Shown here: piece after piece, positions 25,167 through 34,101 of the stretch
Layout of the letters: each line of letters begins with the position of its first letter
Position numbering within the stretch: the first letter of the stretch is position 1
Source of the DNA: Photobacterium lutimaris
GTDB lineage: Bacteria; Pseudomonadota; Gammaproteobacteria; Enterobacterales; Vibrionaceae
Assembly: GCF_003025555.1 (NCBI RefSeq)
Contig: NZ_PYMH01000023.1
Span: 1-46,233, forward strand
Direction: 5' to 3'
Length of the DNA stretch: 46,233 bases
Notes under the pieces: generated by a model
Database searches by the model: none
What the model saw: only the letters and a program-made list of their open reading frames with translations
What the model was told of the DNA's origin: nothing
Made by a program: the position numbers and the translations under genes

Positions 25167-27767
25167 ATGTTAAGTAGAGTATTATCGCTTTCATTGCCCG
25201 TATTGTTCGCCATGTCAGGGTGCCACTCGGACTCGTCAAATGACACCGATGGAAAACAGCCAATTCCGACACCGGATCTGACGGTATTAAAATATGTCGA
25301 TACCTTAATCGGCACAGATGGCCTGGGTAATGTGAACCCTAGCCCTGTAATGCCGGAGGGAATGATCCAGCCCTCACCGGATAACTGGAATCCCAACAGC
25401 TGGGATGGCAAAGGATCCCCATCGGATTATCACCACCATCTGGACCAGCTCTCAGGTTTTAGTACAACCCATATTTCAGGGGCAGGTAAAGGGGATTTAA
25501 ACGATTTTGCGTTCCTGCCTTATACCGGTTTTAATACCAACCCAGTAACAATGGATAAGGCCCACGAAGTAGCCGAGGTCGGTTATTATTCCGTAGACCT
25601 CATAGAAACCGGTATCAAGGCTGAGCTAACAGCGACAGATCGGGTCGCTTTCCATCGCTATAACTTTAAAGAAGGGGTATCGCGTAAGGTTCGTGTCGAC
25701 CTCCAGCATGAGCTACTAGAGCAATACGGCAACCATTCACGCAGTATCTATTATCGTAAGGTAGCTGATAATGCTATTGCCGGTGCCCGTACCTCGAATG
25801 AGTGGGCGCAATGGCAGACTGTCTATTTTTATGCGGAGTTCTCTGAACCTTTTATTGAACATAGCCTTTTTGTAGAAGGCAGGGAAACCAGCAGAACAGA
25901 AGTAGGTCTTGAAAACTACGCAGGCTATGGCGAAACCCGAACACCGGTGCGAGATGTAAAAACCCACCTAAACTTCGGCGAGGGCAGTGCGCCAATCACC
26001 GTGAAAATTGCCATCTCCGGAACCGGGATTGATGGTGCCATCAAAAACTTGGATGCGGATAACAACGGCTGGGACTTTGATGCTGTAGTGCTCCAGTCGA
26101 AAGAGGAATGGGCCAGAGTATTGGGCCAATATACGGTAACAGGCGCTTCGGAAGCTGACAAGACGATGTACTACACCTCCTTGTACCGCACCTATATCGC
26201 GCCGTTTGTCTACCAGGACGTCGATGGTCATTACCGAGGCATGGATGGCAAGATATATCAAAACGACGGCAGCTTTACCAATATGTCTGTGTACTCGATG
26301 TGGGACACCTTCCGTACTGCCCATCCGCTAAAAACCATTGTCGACAAAAAGCAAGCAATCAACTACGCACGCGATTTGCTCAACAAAGCTAAGACTGGGG
26401 GGGTATTGCCAAAATGGGAGCTGCACTCAGACTATACCGGTGAGATGGTTGGTTATCCGGCAGTATCAGTTATTGCCGATGTGATGGTCAAATATCCGGA
26501 AGCATTTACCCAGGATGAATTCAAAGCAGCCTTGGCTGCGGCGGATATAGCCGCTAACTTTGATGAGCAAATTGCTATCGACGCAGGCTGGGTACCCTAC
26601 CGGGATCCTTGGAACGGTGACAAGCGCTTTACGGTAATGACTCGACATGGTCAATACGCCGAGCAATATGGTTTTGTGCCGGCCAATGTGAAATGGGATC
26701 AAACTGCGGCCCCGTCAGGTATCGATGGCCTTAAGCAGGATAAATATGATGAATTGGTCAATGAGTCGGTGTCTTATGGCTTGGAGAATGCCTATTACGA
26801 CTGGTGTATCGCCCAAATAGCCAAAATGGCAGGGAACCAAGCTCAATATGAACGCTATATGGCACGTTCCAGCGCTTATCAGCAGTATTTCGATTACGAC
26901 CCAGCCGAGTACAGCAAGTATGGCGGGGCAACCGGGTTCATGCGACCAATATACCTCCAGGGGGGAGTGGCAGAGTTCGCCAACAACCTTGATGCCAGCT
27001 GTGTAGACCAAACTACCGGAGAGCTAATCGAAGCCAGTGATTTCGATGCATGCAAAGATCTGAACAAAGCTACGATGTTCTGGCCATACCGCGCTGAACA
27101 CCGAGGGGAAAACTACACCGAAGGCAACACCTGGCAATGGACCTGGTTTGTTCCGCACGATATAGACGGGCTTAAGAAAGCCATGGGTGGGGAGCCCGAT
27201 GCAAAAGCAGTTTCTGCCCATGCCGAAACGTCTTTTCTGGCAAACCTCAATGCGTTATTTACGGCCGCTCCAAATGCCGATACCTCCCAAGGGGACATGA
27301 CCGGGTATATTGGCCAATTCATTATGGGTAACGAACCAGATCATCACGTTCCTTATCTGTATAACTGGACGACAGAGCCTTGGAAAACCCAGGAATACGT
27401 CCATCAGGCTGTGACTCGCTTTTTCCAACCAATCAAGGACGGATTAATTGGTAACGAAGATGTAGGCCAGATGTCAGCATGGTACGTGATGGCCGCACTG
27501 GGCTTTTATCAGGTCACTCCGGCCGATCCAACCTACACGATTGGCCGCCCAATCTTTGATATCGCCACGATCCCTGTGGAAGGCGGGCAGTTCACTATAA
27601 TCGCGGAAAACAACAGCGTAGATAATATCTACGTTCAGTCTGCAACGATTAATGGCCAGCCACTGACAGATGCCTTCTTCTTCCAGCACCACGATATTAA
27701 ACCAGGAGGAGAATTACGTTTTGTGATGACTGGAAATAAAGAAGAAGCATTAAAGCCCTCTCACTAA
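25167..27767 (+). CDS. GH92-family lipoprotein, divergent (copy 2)
   Basis: The 866-aa product starts at an ATG with AAGG upstream and a lipobox MSGC followed by His at +2. The catalytic motifs are kept: MGNEPDHHVPYLYN (Glu723) and LIGNEDVGQMSAWY (Asp765), plus MWDTFRTAHPL and LPKWELHSDYTGEM. The N-terminal lectin-like domain differs. The usual GHTFPGA reads LGNVNPSPV here, GFSHTHLSG is GFSTTHISGAG, and ALEFSYYDW becomes GLENAYYDW. Because N-terminal loops contribute to the substrate site in GH92, this copy probably has a different linkage or aglycone preference. It is about 70 residues longer than its neighbours. Confidence 0.92.
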   Translation: MLSRVLSLSLPVLFAMSGCHSDSSNDTDGKQPIPTPDLTVLKYVDTLIGTDGLGNVNPSPVMPEGMIQPSPDNWNPNSWDGKGSPSDYHHHLDQLSGFSTTHISGAGKGDLNDFAFLPYTGFNTNPVTMDKAHEVAEVGYYSVDLIETGIKAELTATDRVAFHRYNFKEGVSRKVRVDLQHELLEQYGNHSRSIYYRKVADNAIAGARTSNEWAQWQTVYFYAEFSEPFIEHSLFVEGRETSRTEVGLENYAGYGETRTPVRDVKTHLNFGEGSAPITVKIAISGTGIDGAIKNLDADNNGWDFDAVVLQSKEEWARVLGQYTVTGASEADKTMYYTSLYRTYIAPFVYQDVDGHYRGMDGKIYQNDGSFTNMSVYSMWDTFRTAHPLKTIVDKKQAINYARDLLNKAKTGGVLPKWELHSDYTGEMVGYPAVSVIADVMVKYPEAFTQDEFKAALAAADIAANFDEQIAIDAGWVPYRDPWNGDKRFTVMTRHGQYAEQYGFVPANVKWDQTAAPSGIDGLKQDKYDELVNESVSYGLENAYYDWCIAQIAKMAGNQAQYERYMARSSAYQQYFDYDPAEYSKYGGATGFMRPIYLQGGVAEFANNLDASCVDQTTGELIEASDFDACKDLNKATMFWPYRAEHRGENYTEGNTWQWTWFVPHDIDGLKKAMGGEPDAKAVSAHAETSFLANLNALFTAAPNADTSQGDMTGYIGQFIMGNEPDHHVPYLYNWTTEPWKTQEYVHQAVTRFFQPIKDGLIGNEDVGQMSAWYVMAALGFYQVTPADPTYTIGRPIFDIATIPVEGGQFTIIAENNSVDNIYVQSATINGQPLTDAFFFQHHDIKPGGELRFVMTGNKEEALKPSH

Positions 27768-27776
27768 ATAATTATC

Positions 27777-27795
27777 GAGGGGCCTCGTCCCCCTC
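27777..27795 (+). other. Small hairpin between GH92 copies 2 and 3
   Basis: GAGGGG pairs with CCCCTC in a 43-bp gap just ahead of the AAGGA site of copy 3. Without a U-tract it is more likely a transcript-processing or stability element inside an operon. Confidence 0.4.
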
Positions 27796-27810
27796 TATTA
27801 AGGAATAAAC

Positions 27811-30213
27811 ATGAAAAAAGTTATAGCGCCGTTAGCGATCGCCATTGCTATCGCACTGTCAGGCTGCAACTCAAACTCTGAAAATGAAAAAGTGCTGGTT
27901 GATAAATCACTTATTCAGTATGTAAATCCATTCATTGGAACTGGAGCGGATGGCCACACATTCCCCGGAGCAGTCCATCCTAACGGTATGGTACAGCTTT
28001 CACCCGATACCGAAATGGAGGGCTGGGGCTCAGCTGCAGGTTACTTTGACCACGGCCAATCAGCGGATATTCCGGTATATGGTTTTTCCCACACCCATCT
28101 TTCGGGCACGGGAATCACTGATTTAGGAGATATTCTAGTGCTGCCTTTTACTGACAAGGCCAATGTCACCTACAACACTTTCGACAAAGTCAATGAAAGT
28201 GCAAAAGCAGGCTATTACGCAGTCACATTAAATCGCGGGGATATCCGTGTTGAGCTCACCACCTCGCCACGGGTCGGCTACCACAAATATACGTTTAAGC
28301 AAGGTACCACACCGCACATCAAGCTAGATTTGGACCACACGCTGAATAAGAGTTGGGGGCATCACACTACAATTGGCAACATTGAATTTATTGATGAGCA
28401 TACCATTCGCGGCAAACGGAGTTCAGATGGCTGGGCCAATAACCAGCATATCTACTTTTATGCCAAGTTTAACCAGCCCATTGTCAAAGCAACCGCAATG
28501 ATCGATGGCGTTGAAACCGCTGTCGAGCTCAAAGATGATGCCTACCAAGCTACCAAGACCATTGCCTACCTCGAATTTGCCCAGAGTCCGCAGCCTCTTG
28601 AGCTCAAAGTCGGGATTTCTCCTACTGGGGTAGAAGGAGCCCAAACGAACTTGGAAGCCGAAGCGCCGGGATGGGGATTTGATAACATGCAGGCACAGTC
28701 CCAACAGGCCTGGCATGATGAGCTGGAAAAAGTGACGGTAAAAGGTGGCACAGAACAACAAAAAGAAATTTTCTATACCGCCATGTACCACGCCAACATT
28801 GCCCCAATGATTTTCCAGGATACCGACGGTAAGTATCGAGCAATGCGTACCCAGGCGCTCAAGGAAGCCAATGATCTACCTAATTACTCGGTTTACTCTA
28901 TGTGGGACACTTTCCGTGCAGTCCACCCTCTGCACACGATCATCAACCCGGAACGTGCTGAAGAATACGCTAACGATCTGATCCGCAAATACCAAGAGGG
29001 CGGTATTTTGCCTAAGTGGGAACTGCATGGTCACTATACCGGCACAATGATCGGCTTCCCGGCCATTTCGATCATTGCCGATGCAATGGCAAAAGGATTG
29101 GATATTAATGCCCAGGATGCTCTAGAGGCGGCGGAATTCACGGCTCGTTTCCATGATGAGTCTGAATTTCCAGACTGGACCGAAGATCAAAATATCGGGG
29201 CCGCGAGCGTAGTGCAGGTCAAAGTATATGAGGATAACGGCTTCGTCCATCACGGGTATTGGAATTCGGCATCGTATACCCTGGAGTTTGCCTATGGAGA
29301 CTGGGCTGTATCTGAAATTGCCCGTATGGCGGGTGATGTGCGGCTTCAAGATGAGTTTCTGGCCCGCTCTGAAAATTACCTAAATCATTGGGATCAGGAA
29401 ACTCGCTTCTTCCGCCCGAAAAACCACCCATTGAGTACAAACCCAAATAAACCACCACTGGAATTTAACCGGCCAGTTGATGACAGCCGTCTTGATGAAT
29501 GTGAGACTGTCGATGTCAGCGGTAAGCCCATGGAAAAATGTCCGCTGTTACCGTTCGATCCCTATTATGTCGATGAGTTTGCCTTTACCGAGGGAAATGC
29601 GTGGCAGTGGAAATTCCAACCCCTGCATGCTTTTCAGTGGCTGAAGGAAGAACTCGGCGGTGCCAAAGGGCTACGCGAGGATCTGGATGAACTATTTAAC
29701 GCCAGATCTTCGAATACCGGCGAGGATCTACCGGATTTGACCGGGTATATCGGCCAGTACATGCACGGTAATGAACCGTCTCACCATGTCCCTTACCTGT
29801 ATAACATGACCGATCAGCCATGGAAAACACAGAAATACCTCGATCGTATCATGAATGAGTTCTACACCACCGAACCAACAGGCCTGATCGGCAACGAGGA
29901 TGTGGGCCAAATGTCTGCATGGTATATCATGTCGGCAATGGGCTTCTACCAGGTAACCCCTGCGGCCCCGTCATATTATATTGGCCGGCCTCTGTTCGAT
30001 GAAGTAGCAGTTAAGGTTGAAGGTGGGGAGTTTAAGATCATCGCCAATAACAACAGTCCGCATAACAAGTATATAAAGTCTGTCACCATCAACGGCAAGG
30101 AGCTATCAAATGACCTGACGTTTGAACACAGCGAAATAAAAGCGGGAGGTGAACTGCGCTTTGTCATGACTGGCGATAGAAATGAGGCGATACAAAGCCA
30201 AAACGAGTCCTGA
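27811..30213 (+). CDS. GH92 alpha-mannosidase lipoprotein (copy 3)
   Basis: The 800-aa product has a lipoprotein signal MKKVIAPLAIAIAIALSGC with Asn at +2. It resembles copy 1: VNPFIGTGADGHTFPGAVHP, GMVQLSPDTEM, GFSHTHLSGTG, SMWDTFRAVHPLH, LPKWELHGHYTGTM, HGNEPSHHVPYLYN (Glu655), LIGNEDVGQMSAWY (Asp697). It lies 43 bp after copy 2, so both are probably in one transcript. A strong terminator follows. It should be an outer-membrane-anchored exo-alpha-mannosidase releasing mannose from glycans. Confidence 0.95.
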   Translation: MKKVIAPLAIAIAIALSGCNSNSENEKVLVDKSLIQYVNPFIGTGADGHTFPGAVHPNGMVQLSPDTEMEGWGSAAGYFDHGQSADIPVYGFSHTHLSGTGITDLGDILVLPFTDKANVTYNTFDKVNESAKAGYYAVTLNRGDIRVELTTSPRVGYHKYTFKQGTTPHIKLDLDHTLNKSWGHHTTIGNIEFIDEHTIRGKRSSDGWANNQHIYFYAKFNQPIVKATAMIDGVETAVELKDDAYQATKTIAYLEFAQSPQPLELKVGISPTGVEGAQTNLEAEAPGWGFDNMQAQSQQAWHDELEKVTVKGGTEQQKEIFYTAMYHANIAPMIFQDTDGKYRAMRTQALKEANDLPNYSVYSMWDTFRAVHPLHTIINPERAEEYANDLIRKYQEGGILPKWELHGHYTGTMIGFPAISIIADAMAKGLDINAQDALEAAEFTARFHDESEFPDWTEDQNIGAASVVQVKVYEDNGFVHHGYWNSASYTLEFAYGDWAVSEIARMAGDVRLQDEFLARSENYLNHWDQETRFFRPKNHPLSTNPNKPPLEFNRPVDDSRLDECETVDVSGKPMEKCPLLPFDPYYVDEFAFTEGNAWQWKFQPLHAFQWLKEELGGAKGLREDLDELFNARSSNTGEDLPDLTGYIGQYMHGNEPSHHVPYLYNMTDQPWKTQKYLDRIMNEFYTTEPTGLIGNEDVGQMSAWYIMSAMGFYQVTPAAPSYYIGRPLFDEVAVKVEGGEFKIIANNNSPHNKYIKSVTINGKELSNDLTFEHSEIKAGGELRFVMTGDRNEAIQSQNES

Positions 30214-30221
30214 TGTTACAG

Positions 30222-30250
30222 AAAATGCCACGAATTTCGTGGCATTTTTT
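30222..30250 (+). terminator. Strong terminator after GH92 copy 3
   Basis: AAAATGCCACG (30222-30232) pairs with CGTGGCATTTT (30238-30248) and runs into TTTTTT, nine bases past the stop codon. Confidence 0.92.
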
Positions 30251-30573
30251 ATGGTCGTATCATCACTGGCCAACACCTTTCCAAATAGGATAACACGGTC
30301 TTTCTCTCATCCCTTTTCAGCTCCTTTGATGCACGTATCAAAAATGCTGATCGTCTGGCTTACAGTTGTAACAGCCCCCAAATAAGCCCTATAAAAATGG
30401 CGAGTTAGAAACCGGGCCTTCTACGCCACCTCCCACATATGCGATCGCTATCACGCTTGTTTCTGGAGGTTACAAATATCCAGTAAAAGGTTGCATTATC
30501 TTCTACCGGACAACCCGACAACTTCTTATATTGCCATCATCGAAAATAAACAATTTCCCGTAAGGAGACAGCA
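30251..30573. other. Promoter region of the second IIB gene
   Basis: This 323-bp gap has no supported gene. It contains a CRP-like site at 30440-30455 and the TAAGGAG ribosome binding site of the IIB gene. Confidence 0.45.
30440..30455 (+). promoter_or_regulatory. Candidate CRP site upstream of the IIB/HPr-EI-IIA operon
   Basis: TGCGA, six bases, TCACG: eight of ten positions match, with symmetrical deviations. It is about 120 bp ahead of the gene start. Confidence 0.45.
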
Positions 30574-30885
30574 ATGAGAGTCGTCGCAATTACCGCCTGC
30601 CCAACCGGCATCGCCCATACCTATATGGCCGCCGACAAATTGATTGATACCGCCAAGAAACTCGGCATTACCATCAAGGTCGAAACGCAGGGTGCGATGG
30701 GAATCGAGAATCGCCTGACCGAGCAAGATGTCAAGCGTGCCGATGTGGTGGTAATGGCAACCGACATCAATATTGAACATAGCCACCGCTTCGATAACAA
30801 AAAATGCCTGAAAGTAGATATCCAAGAAGCCCTTCAGCGTCCTCGCCGGGTGTTTTCTCAATGTCAGCAGCTGTTAGCGCATTAA
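30574..30885 (+). CDS. PTS system fructose-family IIB component (second copy)
   Basis: The 103-aa protein MRVVAITACPTGIAHTYMAA has phospho-Cys9 and the IIB loop. A VETQGAMGIENRL segment parallels the first IIB (VKIETQGSIGIENEIL), but the rest has diverged. TAAGGAG precedes the ATG. It is 18 bp upstream of the HPr-EI-IIA fusion and surely co-transcribed. It may serve the IIC at 19606, act as a specialised or regulatory IIB, or work with another IIC elsewhere. Confidence 0.92.
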   Translation: MRVVAITACPTGIAHTYMAADKLIDTAKKLGITIKVETQGAMGIENRLTEQDVKRADVVVMATDINIEHSHRFDNKKCLKVDIQEALQRPRRVFSQCQQLLAH

Positions 30886-30903
30886 TTACAAGGCACTAGT
30901 ATC

Positions 30904-33393
30904 ATGAAACACCAATTAGCTTTCCGTTGTGAATTACCCAATGGTATCCATGCCCGTCCGGCCACTCATCTGGAAAAAGTCTGCGGCCAATTCAGCTGCA
31001 CCATCACTTTGGTTAACCACCGCAACAATAATCAGGGTGATGCCAAAAGCATTCTGTCGCTGGTCGGTACTGACACCCTACTCAACGACGCGTGTACGCT
31101 GATCCTTGACGGTCAAGACAGTGAGCCAGCCTGCCGTGCGCTGGAAGCCTTTATCACCACCGAATTCCCTCATTGCGATGAAGCGCTTGATCCGGTCGCC
31201 AGTATTGATGAATTCCCCTTGCCCCAGTCGCTGCTGCGCCACCGGCCAACATTGCTACACGGCACACGTCTCGCCACCGGCCTTGGCCAGGGTAAATTAA
31301 TCGGTTTTAGCCAAACCGACCTTAACCAATTTGCGACGGATATTTGCCAACAGGAAACCAAGCGATTCCAACATGCCCACCAGCAGGTCGCCGACCACCT
31401 ATCGATGATGACAGCAACGGCGAGCAAGCATGAACAAGACATCATCTCTGCGCATCTGGCCATATTGAACGACAGCAGCTTTATTGCTGGCATTACAAAT
31501 TTGCTCAGCACCCACTCCACCGCCAACGCGATATTGGCGACCGTCGATAAATTAAGTACACAGCTCCAACAATCTGCCAGTGCTTATTTGCGCGAGCGGG
31601 TATTGGATATCAAAGATGTCGCCACCCAGCTGCTGATGAGCGCTTACCCCGAGGTTAAATGCCAGCGCGAATTTACACTGGCAGAGCCAAGCATTGTACT
31701 GGCGAGTGATCTGACCCCGAGCCAGTTCATCGGTTTGGATAAGGAGCATTTACAGGGCCTGGTACTCACCCATGCCGGCAGTACATCACACACGGTGATC
31801 TTGGCACGGGCCTTTGGCATTCCAACCCTGTCGGGCATTGAGATCAGCCAGTGCAGCACGGCACTCAATACCCAGGCTTATATCGATGGTCAGCTCGGTG
31901 TCCTTGCCACTGACTGCAGCGAGCCGGTTCAGCGCTACTTCCAACGTGCCCTGACCCTACGCCAGCAGGAACAACAGCGACAAGCGGTGTATGCCCACCA
32001 GCCCGCTGTCACAGCCGATGGCCACCGAGTGGAAATTGCCGCCAATATTGCCTGCTCAATAGAAGCACCAGCCGCCTTTGCCAATGGCGCAGAAGGCATA
32101 GGCCTTTTCAGAACCGAGATGCTGTTCATGGACCGCCATAGCGCGCCAGATGAAGACGAGCAATTCAACCACTACCGCGAAGTGCTCGATGCCGCCAACG
32201 GCAAGCCTGTGATTATTCGCACCATGGACATCGGTGGTGACAAACCCATTGATTACCTCAAACTGCCTGAAGAAGCGAACCCGTTCCTTGGTTACCGTGC
32301 CGTGCGTATCTACCCGCAATTCGAGCAACTGTTCCGCAGCCAGCTTCGAGCCATCCTGCGCGCATCGGTATACGGCAGCACCAGAATCATGATCCCAATG
32401 ATCCAAAGCATTGAGGAAATCCGCTGGGTTAAGCAACAGCTTGCCGCAGTCAAAACCGAACTCGATAACAGTAACATTGCCTACTCCAAGCAGCTGCAGC
32501 TGGGGATCATGGTGGAAATCCCAGCGGTGGCCTTTATCATCGACCAGTTCTGTCAGGAAGTGGATTTCTTCAGCATCGGCTCTAACGACATGACCCAGTA
32601 TCTGCTGGCCGTCGACAGGGATAACGCGCAGGTATCGCACCTCTACAACAGCCTGGCACCTGCATTTCTTCGCCTGCTGCAACACGTCGTAAGTACTGCC
32701 CATGAACACGGCCGCTGGGTCGGCTTATGCGGTGAACTCGGTGCTGATACCAAAGTATTGCCGTTGCTCGTTGGTGCCGGCCTTGATGAGATCAGTATGA
32801 GCGCCCCCAAAATCACGGCAACGAAAGCAGCATTGAATCACTTAACATTTGAGCATTGCCAGCAACTATTCGAACAAGCGTGCCAATGCCCGACCATCGA
32901 CGATGTCACCGCCCTGCTGAACAAAACAGCAAGCCAAGAAACCGACAAACCCCTGCTGGGCATTGACTGTGTGTTCAAGCACGCTGATTTTGCCAACAAG
33001 GAAGAAGCGATCCAGGCATTGGTCGGCAATCTGCACCTTCAAGGTCGCACCGATAATACCTATGCGCTGGAAGAAGATATTTGGGCTCGCGAAGCGGTGT
33101 TCTCTACCGGGCTCGGGCACGGATTTGCCATTCCGCACACCAAGTCAGACAACATCCGCCATTCGAGTATTAGTATTGCCCAGCTGAAAACGCCGATTGA
33201 TTGGCAGTCTGACTCGGGTGATGTGGACTTCATCATCATGCTGACACTCAATAAAGACCAAGGTGATCAGCATATGCGGATCTTCTCAGGCCTTGCCCGC
33301 AAGCTGATCCATCAGGACTTCAGGGACCGGCTGAAAAGCTGCAGCAATGAAGCGGCGATGATCCAGCTTCTGGAGCAAGAACTCGCTCTTTAA
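30904..33393 (+). CDS. PTS multiphosphoryl transfer protein HPr-EI-IIA (FryA-like)
   Basis: The 829-aa cytosolic fusion has three parts. Residues 1-88 are an HPr domain with His16 in NGIHARPATHLEK. About 110-680 is Enzyme I, with phospho-His296 in THAGSTSHTVILARAFGIP, the PEP-site GIGLFRTEMLFMDR, MIPMIQSIEEI and DFFSIGSNDMTQYLLAVDRD. About 690-829 is a fructose-type IIA with His745 in GHGFAIPHTKSD. Order and length match E. coli FryA. This one protein can carry phosphate from PEP to IIB, so the locus does not depend on the housekeeping PtsI/PtsH. The E. coli homologue has no settled substrate. Confidence 0.95.
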   Translation: MKHQLAFRCELPNGIHARPATHLEKVCGQFSCTITLVNHRNNNQGDAKSILSLVGTDTLLNDACTLILDGQDSEPACRALEAFITTEFPHCDEALDPVASIDEFPLPQSLLRHRPTLLHGTRLATGLGQGKLIGFSQTDLNQFATDICQQETKRFQHAHQQVADHLSMMTATASKHEQDIISAHLAILNDSSFIAGITNLLSTHSTANAILATVDKLSTQLQQSASAYLRERVLDIKDVATQLLMSAYPEVKCQREFTLAEPSIVLASDLTPSQFIGLDKEHLQGLVLTHAGSTSHTVILARAFGIPTLSGIEISQCSTALNTQAYIDGQLGVLATDCSEPVQRYFQRALTLRQQEQQRQAVYAHQPAVTADGHRVEIAANIACSIEAPAAFANGAEGIGLFRTEMLFMDRHSAPDEDEQFNHYREVLDAANGKPVIIRTMDIGGDKPIDYLKLPEEANPFLGYRAVRIYPQFEQLFRSQLRAILRASVYGSTRIMIPMIQSIEEIRWVKQQLAAVKTELDNSNIAYSKQLQLGIMVEIPAVAFIIDQFCQEVDFFSIGSNDMTQYLLAVDRDNAQVSHLYNSLAPAFLRLLQHVVSTAHEHGRWVGLCGELGADTKVLPLLVGAGLDEISMSAPKITATKAALNHLTFEHCQQLFEQACQCPTIDDVTALLNKTASQETDKPLLGIDCVFKHADFANKEEAIQALVGNLHLQGRTDNTYALEEDIWAREAVFSTGLGHGFAIPHTKSDNIRHSSISIAQLKTPIDWQSDSGDVDFIIMLTLNKDQGDQHMRIFSGLARKLIHQDFRDRLKSCSNEAAMIQLLEQELAL

Positions 33394-33443
33394 TTCGCCG
33401 CTGACTATCACTCTCCCAAAAGAATAAAAAAAGACCCAAGCTT

Positions 33444-33480
33444 CCCCCTGACTTATTCGGACGGTCAGGGGGCTTTTTTT
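33444..33480 (+). terminator. Intrinsic terminator at the end of the PTS operon
   Basis: CCCCCTGAC (33444-33452) pairs with GTCAGGGGG (33464-33472), flanked by AAGC/GC and followed by seven T. The remaining gap to 33702 is AT-rich and likely holds the promoter of the yjf-like operon; nothing else is visible. Confidence 0.9.
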
Positions 33481-33702
33481 ACTCATTATTGCCCTCGATA
33501 TAGAGGTAGTTCTCAAAGCGCCCCGGAAAATAACCCCCTTATCGGACATATTCATACTGACTATTGTTATCCATCAGGCATAAAACAGCTCACAAAAAAA
33601 CAACAAAAAAACAGCATTTCATGGTAATTGAACAATTTAACCTCATAATAAGAGGAGATTTTTCGTTCAATCCACTGACACCAAACTGATAAGGTAACAA
33701 CC

Positions 33703-34101
33703 ATGACGTGGCAAGTATCCGAGCTAATCCCACTCCTGAGTGAACACGACGGCTGGGCAGTTGAAACCAGCGACCAAACGCTAGTTGTGAGTAACGAAGA
33801 CAATATTGAAGCTTTCCTGGCGATTGCCGGTGAGCAAATTCTGGTAGAGGTGCTGCTGTTCCCGGCAGAGCAAGTTAACGACATTGCTTCGCTCAACAAC
33901 GACATCCTGCGCACCCACAAGATGTTCCCGTTATCGACTATCGGCATCAATGAAATTGGCGGCAACGACTACTACGTGGCCTTCGGCTCACTGTCTTCCC
34001 AATCCAAAGCGGAAAGCATTGTGATTGAGGTCGCCACCCTGTTCCGCAATGTTGAAGCGTTTATCGAACTGTACCAAGACCACCTCAAGGAGGTTGCGTA
34101 A
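33703..34101 (+). CDS. yjfI: YjfI-like protein (DUF2170)
   Basis: The 132-aa acidic soluble protein has no signal or membrane segment. The pattern (WQVSELIPLLSEHDGW, ILVEVLLFPAEQVNDI, NNDILRTHKMFPLSTIGI, YYVAFGSLSSQSK) is that of DUF2170 proteins, represented by E. coli YjfI. Its stop overlaps the next start by one base (TAATG), so translation is coupled to the PspA-like protein. In E. coli it also opens the yjfIJKLMC operon. Molecular function unknown. Confidence 0.82.
   Translation: MTWQVSELIPLLSEHDGWAVETSDQTLVVSNEDNIEAFLAIAGEQILVEVLLFPAEQVNDIASLNNDILRTHKMFPLSTIGINEIGGNDYYVAFGSLSSQSKAESIVIEVATLFRNVEAFIELYQDHLKEVA

Noticed and set aside
32056..32709. 217-codon minus-strand frame inside the HPr-EI-IIA gene
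   Set aside because: The plus strand encodes conserved Enzyme I motifs throughout; the opposite frame is coincidental.
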